Of a stretch of DNA of 64,000 nt, positions 12,153 through 22,150 are shown piece by piece. The stretch comes from Verpa conica (Eukaryota; Ascomycota; Pezizomycetes; Pezizales; Morchellaceae), in NCBI GenBank assembly GCA_033030425.1, contig JAUFSD010000011.1:558001-622000 (forward strand), read 5' to 3'. The position numbers were made by a program, and so were the translations under genes. Positions within the stretch are counted from its first letter, which is position 1; each line of letters opens with the position of its first letter. The notes below the pieces were generated by a model. It had not been told where the DNA came from, searched no databases, and saw only the letters and a list, made by a program, of their open reading frames with translations.

Positions 12153-13176
12153 CTACTGTTGTTTCTTCGCAGCCGCCGGTCCCATCTCTTTCTCAAACGC
12201 TCCATAAGACACCTGCAGACTACTCAAAGCACTGAATGCCACATACAGGATACTCAATAAAAAGAACAAGGCGAAGTACCCTACGAGGATAGCTGAACTA
12301 AAGAACTGGTATTTCTTGAATAAGCTACCCTCGGGAAGAGTTGTATTAGCCTTAGGCTTGTCGTCATCGTCACGGACCTGAAGGAGAACGCGGCGTTTCA
12401 GCTCGTGGGTATCTGCCTTGGCCTGTTTTATGCCAGCAGGGGTCATGGAGATGGGAGTAGAGGTATAGATGAGATTATATTTGTAAGTTGGGAGAAGCGA
12501 GATGATTGAGTACAAGAACGAATCTTCAACACCATTAGTAACAACCCGCGCAGAGAGGAGGAGGGGCAAAAAGACACACCATTCTCCATAATCGCCTTAT
12601 GCCTCGCAGGACCCTTCTCCGGCAGGGTATCAAAATCAACCCTGATAAGCTTCGGCTTCATATCATCGAACCCACCAAAGCTCCCTGTCTTTGCGTCAAC
12701 CTCCTCGACTTCCGCATCGCACGTAGTAATCGTAAAGTCTTGTAGAAAATCGGCAATATCATCAAATTTTACACCGTCTTCGTATACCTTACTCACGGCC
12801 TGTGCTCGTTCCGGCCCAACCTCTTTGAAAACGGTGGACAAGCGTGGTGCTGAAGAAGCATGCGCGAAGTCACTCGCATGCAGGCCGGGCTGCGTAACGA
12901 GGATGTAAGCGTCGGCATCGCAGTACGAGATTACTCCTTTCGCAGTTTGAACGAATGTAGAGGAGTCGAGTGTTGGTGGAGCGGAGTCGGCGTTGGAGAA
13001 GTGGCTAGCCAGAAAAAAAAAACCAAGTCAGTGAGGCCACGACAGGAGGATCAAGGAGGCAGAACGTACTCAGAGGCAGAGATTAGGAAAAAAGGAGAGG
13101 TGTCTTTGAAGGCAGAGACAAGAGGAGCACTTAATGCTGCCAGTAGAGAGAGCTGGGTGCTTAATTGGAAATGCAT
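12153..13176 (-). CDS. big1: Big1-type ER membrane protein (beta-1,6-glucan)
   Basis: Big1 family protein, an ER membrane factor needed for normal cell-wall beta-1,6-glucan; its C-terminal membrane region is related to the V-ATPase assembly factors Ac45/Voa1. Minus-strand exons are 13176-13070, 13004-12580 and 12523-12153, giving 300 residues in phase, close to the family length. Residues 1-20 are a signal peptide (MHFQLSTQLSLLAALSAPLV…), followed by FKDTSPFFL, the usual start of the mature luminal part. The luminal domain contains YCDADAYILVTQPG. Near the C-terminus, GSLFKKYQFFSSAILVGYFA opens a single membrane helix, followed by SSLQVSYGAFEKEMGPAAAK. The last four residues, KKQQ, fit a KKxx ER-retrieval signal. 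Intron 1 has GTACGT and a long polypyrimidine tract before CTAG. Confidence 0.87.
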
Positions 13177-14108
13177 TGCGGAATGTGTAGGTTTCCGTAG
13201 TTTCGTAACTTGCTTAACGAGACGTTCGTGGACGCGATGCTGGATGTTGGGCTGACGAGCCCGATGATCTACGCCAAGCCGCTTGGCGTTTACTTACACC
13301 TAACCCTGTTGAACCAAAAACATGTGCGAATGAGAATAGATACCAAGAGATGAGCAGTTGGGACTTTGTACTTATATTCATCCCTAGGTCAGCGATTATG
13401 AAAGTTTCAAAAGTCAATGCCTACTTGGGGCCAATGATTTTTTTAACCGGTTCGGATTGTAATATACCCCGCACCTAGACACATTTCTTGTAGCCTTAGT
13501 TCGCCTGGTCATTCGTTAATAAAGATATTTGTATTGCAAAGCCAAAGAGTTATCGGTATCGAGTGATAGTCGATGACTCTGATACTACTCATGTATCTCC
13601 TGTCATTATGGAGAACCACCCAACCAGTTACGACACTTATACACTTCGTTTACATGGATACTCAATGTAGATCATGCTAAATCACTCGGCGAATTTATAG
13701 AAGGGTAGGTTACTGGTGTGTCAAAGCCCTCGCTAAACAACATGATGCTTATGTATCATCAAGAACTTAGGATTCTTCAGGTATTAGAGGTAGTAGGCCA
13801 GTCCTCGAGATAAGTCTACATCATCATTGGCACTTGCACTTGTCTTTCTGCAAAGAGAGGCTGAAATCCTGTTTTAAAATATGTAAACAAGTTACCATTC
13901 AATCTCTGGTATACAAAATACAGTCGTAACAATCATTAATCCTGACAAAAGAAACAATAAAGAAAAGTCAAAACAATTCTAACTCCATTACTACTCCCAA
14001 ATTCCTCCATCCCAGGGTATGAATACTTGAAAACTTCCTCTTGTGCTTAAACTTATCTTTTCCTGTTGCCCTGTGATGATTGAGGGGTCTATCCAAGACC
14101 TCTCATTT
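13177..14108. other. Intergenic spacer
   Basis: Big1 upstream region joined to the 3' end of the securin candidate. Nothing convincing on either strand. Confidence 0.4.
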
Positions 14109-15448
14109 TTACCCAAGGCTCGGAAGAGTAAGGAAGAACTCCTCTTCCTCTGCAAATACCTCATCCATAGATGGTAGCGTCTTAAGAAGATCGTCAACCT
14201 CCTCATCTTCATCATTAATGAACAATACAGGAATTTGACTCTGTCTCTCCTCGTCCTCTCTTAAAATTCTTTCACAGACTTCCAGTGCAGTTTCCATTTT
14301 AGGTAGTTCCAAGGCTTTCTTGACGCTTTTGGCAACTTCCTTACCTGTGGTGTACCCAATTGTGGTTTTGGAGTTTGCAATAACCATGCGGCTATCAGGG
14401 TGGGAAGACCGAGTTGTAGTACGGGAGCTAGGGCGGATGGATTCGTCACGCGTGCCTGTTGGCTTTTTAGTAAGAGACCCAGATACAGACCTAGAGTGTG
14501 TCTTGGGTGCAGATCTTTGGGAGGCCGCAGTCACAGGGCGATTGATAGACGCAGAGGAGGGCGGACGCTGGGAGAGTGCAGTGGCAGCTCTGATGGATGC
14601 AGCAGTAGATGGGCGGGAGTTGATAGATCCATTACTCATAGCGGAGGTGGGTCTTGCCATGTCTCCGGAACGATTTCTGGTCAGGGCTGGCTTGTCTGTG
14701 AGAGTGGTAGAACGCTTGTGTCTCAGCTTAGTGGTAGTGATAGTTGATGATTTCGGGACAGCAGCCTTCTTGACTGCTCTTTTCGGTTTGATTTCGGACA
14801 GCATTTGGTCGGTCTCTGCATCTAGAAGGGCTGAAATTTGGCGTTCAGATTCTTCGAGCTGGCGTTGAATCATGGATTTCCCGGATTCATCAATATCATA
14901 GAGATATTGACGGTGGCAGTCGCTATAGATGTGTTTGCTGAGCTTTTCGTAATCTGGGATTTGAAAATCATCAGGGATATCGGGAAGCTCTATAATCTTG
15001 TGAGCGTGTGCTTCGAAGTAAGCAAATGAGGGAATGAAATACCTCTTTCACGAGGGGGCATATATTCGATTTCTGGGATTTCACCATCCTCGTTAAGGAG
15101 AGGAGTTACCTCCGTTGTAACTGAAAGACGCGTACGGACAGGGCGACCATTTTTTTGGAGGGACTTCTGTCCCTCATCTTCCCCACCAGACTGGGGAGCA
15201 CGTCTAGCCTTTGCATTTGTAGTCTTTCCCGTAAGAGCAGCACGTCTTGGGCCAGCAGGGGTAATGAACATAGACGGGTCCTTTCCAGCGAAAAGATTAC
15301 TTTTGCCCGTCTGTAGCTTGTCGTCATTTAACGTGACTTGATAAGGAGTTTTTGGGTTTAACTTTGCGGGACCAGGTGTTTTAGGGTTGATTTTGCCAGC
15401 TCCATGGGAGGGCCCGTGGATGAGGACGTTTTCCTTGTTGGCAAGCAT
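14109..15448 (-). CDS. Securin candidate (Cut2/Pds1-type anaphase inhibitor)
   Basis: Two exons, 15448-15043 and 14989-14109, join in phase to 428 residues. The N-terminus carries a KEN box (ANKENV, residues 5-7) and a D-box-like RAAL (69-72), signals for APC/C-driven destruction. Residues 123-140 read EIPEIEYMPPRERELPDI, with the last part created by the splice. Its PEIE core matches the acidic segment with which securins occupy the separase active site (PEIEKFF in human securin). The middle is basic, Ser/Thr-rich and disordered; the C-terminus is acidic (DEDEEVDDLL, EEEEFFLTLP). Securins diverge fast and are known mainly by these short motifs, so the call is an inference. Another APC/C substrate is the main alternative. 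The gene is head-to-head with tropomyosin, sharing a 449-base promoter. Confidence 0.6.
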
Positions 15449-15897
15449 CTTTGTGGTTATTGTGTTTTCTGTTTCTGGCTAATTGGATTGTCGCGATGTT
15501 GAAAGGCCAAGAATGGAGTTGAAGGAGGTTGTTGTGCTAGTAGCGGTCGTGATGAAAGAAACGTAAGGGCCGTTCCAAGGGCTAAGGAATGAGGTAAACA
15601 AGGAAAGTGAGACCCCTGGCTTGGCAGGTCTCTACGGCAACGATCCACCGAGACCCCAGCCACTCCATGCCGCCCTATGACCCCGGCGCTTGCCCCTCTG
15701 CCAAGCCCGCGCTCTCGTGAGCACTGACCCCACCACAGGGCCGTCCGCTCCTCTGCTGCCAACGCATTTCCATCCCCTTCTTCTTATTTTGTCCTTGCAT
15801 CTCCCCCATAGCATCCTCATCTTTTTTCAAAAACCTTCAGACAATATCTATATACCAAATATTTATCCTGTTCATCTCAGATCCTTAAGCCTTCAAG
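15449..15897. promoter_or_regulatory. Shared divergent promoter, securin candidate and tropomyosin
   Basis: 449 bases separate the two start codons. The centre is GC-richer than the flanks. The tropomyosin side ends in a C/T-rich leader. No TATA box or named operator stands out. Confidence 0.45.
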
Positions 15898-16640
15898 ATG
15901 GATAAGCTCAGAGAAGTAAGTATTCGTTGCTTTCTATTTCGTTTTATGTGTTATCACTTTGTTACCCCTTATCTTTCCTATGTTTTCGAAACAGTTGCCT
16001 AGATTTATTGATACTTTCGATACATTATTCTCTGTTTATGGTCATGTATAAGTATTACCTATCACTAACTTTCTAATAGCGCATGAATGCTCTCCGCCTG
16101 GAGACTGAACAGGCCCAGGCCAAAAACGAGGAGCTTGCAGGCCGAGTCAAGGTTCTCGAGCAAGAAAATCTCACAAAGGAACAGGAGATTGCATCTCTCA
16201 CCCACCGAAACAGTCTCCTTGACGCAGACGTTGAAAAGCTTGAGAAAGCACTAGCTGAGGCGAAGAACGCCGCCGATACTGGTGCTGCCCACGGTACTGA
16301 GGTGGACTCGCTGAGCAGGAAGCTGCAGTTACTGGAGGAAGAGGCAGAGGAAGCAGATAAGAACCTGAGAGAGACAAACGAGAAGCAAGTTTCCCTTTTA
16401 ATAAATCCACACAATCAAAGAAAGATACTTCCTTTCCAGAAATCGTTTATCGAAATGCATCTAACCCGCCTCACCAGGCTACGTCTCACCGACGTCAAGG
16501 CAGAACACTACGAACGCAAGGTTGCCACTGTCGAAGCTGAGCGAGACAGCTGGGAAAGGAAGTACGAGGAGACGCTCGAGAAGTACAAAGCTTCCCAGGC
16601 AGAGCTGGAGGCAATCTCCAAGCAGCTCGACGACTTGTGA
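15898..16640 (+). CDS. cdc8: Tropomyosin
   Basis: Fungal tropomyosin, a parallel coiled coil that winds along formin-built actin filaments in cables and the cytokinetic ring. Exons are 15898-15915, 16080-16384 and 16478-16640, giving 161 residues, the same length as fission yeast Cdc8. The first exon codes only MDKLRE, then GTAAGT. Heptads run throughout, with family signatures LEQEN, RKLQLLEEEAEEADKNLRET, KAEHYERKV, ERDSWERKYEE and a C-terminal LDDL. Intron 2 appears to start with GC (GCAAGT at 16385) and end at CTCACCAG (16477). Only this choice rejoins the heptads as NEK-LRLTDVKAEH. The intron is 93 bases and open, so retention would insert 31 residues without a stop. Identity is certain. 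Confidence 0.96.
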
Positions 16641-17672
16641 TCAATTTCCCACTATTCTTGTCCACGTGCAAAAGGGAGATCTAAACCATCCTTACGCTGT
16701 TTTATATTGTGCTTTTGAAGACCGATTTTCTTGGGATTCAGGAGTAATAGCAGATGTGAATAGATGGGAAAGCAATTCCGATTTACAGATATCAGCGTGT
16801 TTCAGTCAGCATGGGAGGGTTTTGTCTTCTCAAGTTTTCTATTTAACTATTTTCTTCTTCTTAGCTCCCTTAGTCTCTGTGTCCTTAAAGTGTGTACTGT
16901 TGATGGTGAAGCTTTGTTGCAGATATTATCTGGGTTTTGTGCTTCGAAATATTGAACTTTTTTTTCCTGTTCAGGGGTTGTATTAGCTTCTATACGTTCA
17001 TTGAGAACGCTCAATGAGTTTTAAATCATACAGAGATTTAGCTAGTTTCTTCCTGACATTGTTAGGCATTGCCTGGGCTGGGTTGGTGGGTTGGTGGGTT
17101 GGTGGGTTGGCTGGTAGATTGCACGTTAGAGTCACGTGAATACCGATTAGATAAGATGCATGAGATCAATTAACCCCGCCTGATCTGAGGGCCCCTTGAC
17201 GTTACGGACTCCCCAGAGTCGCCTCTTCACAAGGCTTCCCAAGAATTATCAACACAGAACGTGAGAATAATTGCATTCACCGAAGACCTTGGATTGTGAG
17301 TGGCTATCAAGTTCTTGGTGCCACCCTATGTCACCCCTGCATCGAGTGCTTTGCTCAAGCTAATTCTGAGCGCGCGTCAGGCAGGTACCGCTATCTATTT
17401 TACTACTTTTACAAGCGGTTCTGCACGCATCCATTTTAGAATCCGAGCGATCCTGAAGTGACGCAAGGCTCCTTAATCTAGTTTGCTGCAACTCTCCTCT
17501 ACGGGCGAGTCAGTAATAGAGGTCACGCCAGCCATTAAAATAGAAAGGCCATACTTATCCTCTCACTTCCCAGCCTTCTTTTTCCTTATCAACACACCAT
17601 TTGTCTCCCCTCCACTACCTCCTCCACTCCCACCTCTCCTACATCTTTCACAAAAACACTACACCCCACGCA
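16641..17672. other. Intergenic spacer with GGTTGGTG tandem repeat
   Basis: Tropomyosin 3' region, then the UBC1 promoter. It contains a G-rich minisatellite at 17081-17110 and a C/T-rich leader just before UBC1. Confidence 0.45.
17081..17110 (+). repeat. GGTTGGTG tandem repeat, about 3.75 units
   Basis: The 8-base unit GGTTGGTG is repeated head to tail. The G-strand could form a two-tier G-quadruplex; that is inference. Confidence 0.8.
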
Positions 17673-18424
17673 ATGGCTACCAGACGACGCATTTTGAAGG
17701 AGCTAGATGACATGGCCAAAGACACTTCGTCGGGCATGCACGCAACGCCTCTTGATCCAGCAGACATGATGCACTTGCAGGGCCGTTTCACAGGACCCCC
17801 AGGAACACCATATGAAGGAGGGGAGTTCGTGATTGACATCAAGTTGCCTGACAATTATCCATTCATGCCACCGAAGATGAAGTTTGAAACAAAAGTCTGG
17901 CACCCAAATGTCAGCAGCCAAACTGTAATATCCCGTTCATTCGCATGTGCTTGCCCCTTGGCCCAGTTATCCGATACTGATTGTTTCAACAGGGTGCTAT
18001 CTGTCTCGACACACTCTCCCAGAAATGGTCACCAGTCCTCACCATCAAAACCGCACTCCTCTCTCTCCAGTCACTCCTCGATGCCCCTGAGCCCTCTGAT
18101 CCACAAGATGCGGAAGTTGCACAGATGATGTTAACTACACCACAGCTCTTCAAAACCCGTGCTCGGGAGTGGGCTGTGCGGTATGCCGGTGCCCCACAAA
18201 ACTTGTCATCATCAGGAGGGCTTGGGAGTGCAAGTGGGGCTGTACAAGGACAACAGAGGGCGGTTGAATATGGTGGTTATGACCAGAGTATTGTAGAGGG
18301 ATTTACGAATATGGGGTTCTCTGTGACGATGGTTGTGAAAGCGCTGAACACAGTAGGTTCGAAGAAAAAGGGATCACTAAGTGAGGAAGAGGCGGATAGG
18401 GTGGTTGAGGCTCTACTAGGCTAG
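17673..18424 (+). CDS. ubc1: Ubiquitin-conjugating enzyme Ubc1 with UBA domain
   Basis: E2 enzyme of the Ubc1/E2-25K (UBE2K) class, which extends Lys48-linked ubiquitin chains for proteasomal degradation. Exons 17673-17924 and 17993-18424 join in phase 0 to 227 residues. The UBC fold covers about 1-150: RRRILKELDDMAKD, GPPGTPYEGGEF, YPFMPPKMKF and TKVWHPN. GAICLDTLSQKWSP then carries the active-site cysteine at residue 88, the position used in yeast Ubc1. After a Gly/Ser linker, a UBA domain of about 40 residues (…IVEGFTNMGF…VVKALNTV…) closes the protein, which separates this class from other E2s. Rpn3, a proteasome subunit, lies at the far end of the window but is not linked. Confidence 0.97.
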
Positions 18425-21076
18425 ACCTGTGAGGAAGACTTTGGGAGGCTTTAGTATTTTCTCGTTTTTCTGGTTTTTTTTAAACATTCCGGGGGGTTCC
18501 CTCCCTCAACCATAGTACAAGGACTTTTGTTGGAGTGAATATAAGGAGGCGGTTTTACAAAAGGGTATGATGGTAGTTATATATTTTTTCTCTTTCTATC
18601 ACGGTGAATGTAATTTCTTTGGTTTGTTGATTAGTTTGTTGGAGTATTTCAGGTTTGGAACCATGTTGGGATTCTGCCAGCGAATAGCAATGCATGTACT
18701 TTAAAGAACCATTTTCTAATCTGTCCTAGGTTGAGAGACTATATAGGAGGTTTCTGTATTTTTCAAGGCTTTGGGTCTAGGCGATTTACCCCTCGGAGAT
18801 AGTAGGTGAATCTTATGATTGGTGCGAAAAGCAAGTCATAGGATGTTTACTGCGATAAGATAAGTGACCCTGTCTCGTGATTATAGTGATAGCTCGGCGA
18901 TGGAATTATATGGGGTGCCTCAAGTTATATAACTACCACTTGTGCTCTATTTATTTATGATTTATTTATCTATCTATACTACTACTTGTGAGCTGTTGCA
19001 CTTTCGCGGGAAGAGTGAGCATATACTCGCTGAAAAATAAAGTCTGTCACTTTGGGTACGAGTCGCAACGGAGTCCCCACACCAAAAAGTGAAGTACCTA
19101 CATTGGTCTGAGTTTATAGCCACTAAAAATAGGGGGAATAGAAAAGAACTATAGGGGGTCTTGGGAGAGGAAGCTGAGGTATGGTAGGAATAGGACTACT
19201 AATAGAATATGATTAAGATATACTACTTGGGTTGTTGAGGATATTGTGAGCACCTCACTTTTTGGTGTGGAGGCCCTGTTGCGGCCCGTACCCAAAGTGA
19301 CAGAAGCGAGTATAGTTATAGCGATCATGAAATCTCACTCGTACCCTCTATTTAGGAGAAAGTTCATTCAATGAATGGATTATTTATAGATAAATGGAGC
19401 ACTGGGGCTAAACAGGTTTGTTGATTAATTCATCATAATACGTGGAGCCTCCTAGCCAAGGTATTCAGGAACAAGTTAGCTATACGACTTGGATAGAGGT
19501 AGTTGAATGCTAATCTTTGCTAAGGATGGAACCTCATCCCATCATCTACACATACCAGTACCTAAAAAATTAACCAAGATTCCAGACACATAAAATATCC
19601 ACAAATCGCTGGAAATTTTAAGGGCACTACCGCTCTATTGAGAGGAACAAGGGTTATTGAGAATATATTCCTTCTAATGTCTATTTTTTATATACCCGCT
19701 CTTAAAAATAGTATATCAATATATAGGTATACTATGTTATACACTATACTCCGGTCTTTTGTGTCACTGTTTTCCCCCTGTGATATTCTCTTGTAGATAT
19801 CTACCCCTTGATTTTCTAATAGGGCTTTTGATATTTGAATAAGATATAGAGGTAAAATAGACTTAGTTGAAAAGAAAGAAGACCGTATAATTAACCCCTT
19901 ACTGGTCGCCAGGTATGCAATAGGTGTTTCCCTTGAATAATTCCGCTTTAAAAGATATTTACTAACCTTACATTTAACGGCTCGGGACTTTTTGGCTAGA
20001 GTTTTGCTACCTCAATATCTGGGTTGGGTTGAGGGATCAATTGAAATGAAGTGGTTGTGAGAAAATGCTTTTACTTGCTACATATTTGACGAGTGATTGA
20101 TTGTGAAGATGGTTCCAGATCATTAGCTCGTGAATTACCAAACATCTTATTGGCCAATAAGTTCAGTGCTTTAGTCATTAGTAGCTATATAATATATGTA
20201 CTAAGACTAGCTAAATCAAACCCTACTAACACAATCTGTAAACGCACATCTATGAAACAACAGCAATGGAAATATGGCCGGTCGCTGGTAACTTCCTAAT
20301 AATTACATGACATGGTTAAGACTATATGTAAGCGTTTTAGTATAGCATAACTTTTATCTATATTACCACACTACTATGTAAACCGTAAGCATATTATGTA
20401 TAAATACTTTAGCCAACAGCCAAAATCAGTCAGCCTATACACGTATAACATCCATCGGTATCAATTTCTTTGTAATTCAAATACGATGCATACAACAAAT
20501 AATCTAGACCACTCACAACAAAAAAGACCACACACCTGTCCCCGAAATGAGTTCAGATCAGCGGCCAAGTTTAATACAAGTGAATGGGAAACAGAGCGTC
20601 ACGCTTAGCTTAAATACATCATAAACCCCAGGACTTATGATATCCCAAATAAACAAGAAATAACAAAGTAATTAACACCAAATTGACCTCAGAGCTATGA
20701 CTTAAATTAGGGGGGAAAACAAAAAACAAGGTGTTCCTCCTCTAAACATTAACACACGGATAACATAACCCTTGCCAAAGAAGAAGCTTTAGAAGCAACG
20801 TCCAGCGGTACTGTTTTAAAAGGGAAACGGCAGAAGGGGGAAATTAACCACTAATCCGATATAGAGTTCAGGTGGGATGGGAGAGGGGGAAAGTAGACAT
20901 AAGAGAAAGAAATACACGAAGCGCCATACCCCATAACGACACAAACCGCAATAATAAAAACATGAATGGCCGGTGATAGGCAGACAAAAGGATAACAGTT
21001 AAAAGGTTAAACAAGATAGAATATAAAGGCCATTGATCAACATGAAAAGTTAACTCAGTACACTCTTTTCGTTCCC
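18425..21076. other. AT-rich gene desert with a MITE
   Basis: About 2.6 kb without a supported gene. It contains the UBC1 3' region, the MITE at 19026-19310 and the 3' side of the Csi2-like gene. Frames at 20093-20299 and 20396-20608 are short and featureless. Confidence 0.45.
19026..19310 (+). mobile_element. MITE family B, complete copy
   Basis: Termini begin CTCGC and match as inverted repeats for roughly 60 bases on each side. Shared blocks are CTGTCACTTTGGGTACG and CACACCAAAAAGTGA. TA dinucleotides flank both ends (19024-19025 and 19311-19312). Length is 285 bases with no coding capacity, fitting a non-autonomous Tc1/mariner-like element. A truncated relative is at 32103. Confidence 0.75.
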
Positions 21077-22150
21077 TCAGTATCCCCTTCCGTTCCCATT
21101 TCCACCCTGTGGTGCTCTATGACTTTCAAATAAATCCTCTAGGTAAGCACTCGGGGCCCTCCCTGTCGGCGGCAAACTCAAAGATGCAGTACTCGCCCCC
21201 GCCCTTACAGCCATCCCCTGTGGCCCAATCATTGGGCTCCCTGGTGGACTAACACCAACATTCCTACCCCCATATCTTGTGCTTGATACACTCTGTGTGT
21301 GTAGATGCGTATGACTATTATTTGCTTGGCCCTGTGACATAATCAGAGAATCACGCTGGCCAGATGCGTAGTATCCAGCTGGCAAGTACGCGGAGCGACG
21401 GTCACCGGGCGCACCGGAAGCACCCGCTGTAGGAGAAAAGAAAAGTGAGTGGTTTGGTGTCATTTGACGGCCGTCAGGACGGGTTGTGGTTCGAGGAGAG
21501 GTAGCAATATGGTCCAGACTCAACTGGGAGCCAGGGCCAGTGCCTGCATAGAAGCCCCCAGAGCCGTTGGGGGGAGGTCGTAGCATAGTTTTGGTCTTTG
21601 TATCGGAAATGTGCACAAGTGTCGCTGCCTTCCTCACGCTTCTGTGAAGACTCCACGCAACGAGTCCACGCCATGCAATAACCGCGAGGGCAAAAAACGC
21701 AAGTGCCGAGCCGACGGCAATAAACACAGTACCCTCTGGAAGGCTTGATTTCCGCATAAACGGTGCATTGCTGGTCGGGGGAACTGTGATGACGGGTATA
21801 GCGATGTTGGTAGCAGTACCAGTTTTAGTGAGTGACGGGAGGGCTTTAGTGCTCGTGCTAAGACCAGGGACGGTGCCGGTCGAGGTCACAGGGATACCGC
21901 CTGTTATGACAACCTTAGAGGTAGTTTCAGCGTTGGCTGTGGAGGTTGCTGAGGTTTTGTCTGAAGAGGAGGTGGAGGTGGAGGTCACGCCTACTCCGCC
22001 CGTTAGGGCCCCAGTTGTGTCTAAGGTGGGAAGCGCTGCCTTTGTGGTGGTTGTCGCGGTGTCGGATTTTGTTGTTCCGTCCTGGGCTACAGCTACCGTA
22101 GCGAGGACTCCGGCAAGGAGCGTGTAGATGAGGGAAGAGTAAACCCTCAT
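21077..22150 (-). CDS. Csi2-like single-pass surface/vacuole membrane protein
   Basis: Intronless, 357 residues. Residues 1-22 are a signal peptide (MRVYSSLIYTLLAGVLATVAVA), followed by a Ser/Thr-rich, probably O-mannosylated stretch to about 135. After SSLPEGTVFIAVGSALAFFA a single membrane helix continues with LAVIAWRGLVAW and a basic LHRSVRKAA stop-transfer. This block is the hallmark of the fungal Csi2 family, linked in yeast to chitin synthesis and seen at the vacuole or cell periphery. The C-terminal half is cytosolic and low-complexity, ending near a conserved-looking GRAPSAYLEDLFESH. The molecular role is not established. The gene stands alone between two AT-rich deserts. Confidence 0.75.
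   Translation of the reverse strand: MRVYSSLIYTLLAGVLATVAVAQDGTTKSDTATTTTKAALPTLDTTGALTGGVGVTSTSTSSSDKTSATSTANAETTSKVVITGGIPVTSTGTVPGLSTSTKALPSLTKTGTATNIAIPVITVPPTSNAPFMRKSSLPEGTVFIAVGSALAFFALAVIAWRGLVAWSLHRSVRKAATLVHISDTKTKTMLRPPPNGSGGFYAGTGPGSQLSLDHIATSPRTTTRPDGRQMTPNHSLFFSPTAGASGAPGDRRSAYLPAGYYASGQRDSLIMSQGQANNSHTHLHTQSVSSTRYGGRNVGVSPPGSPMIGPQGMAVRAGASTASLSLPPTGRAPSAYLEDLFESHRAPQGGNGNGRGY

Noticed and set aside
14320..14868. 182-codon plus frame opposite the securin candidate
   Set aside because: Antisense shadow of a Ser/Arg/Thr-rich coding region; no independent features.
16083..16640. Unspliced 185-codon tropomyosin frame
   Set aside because: It lacks MDKLRE and contains a 31-residue non-heptad insert; the three-exon model gives the expected 161 residues.
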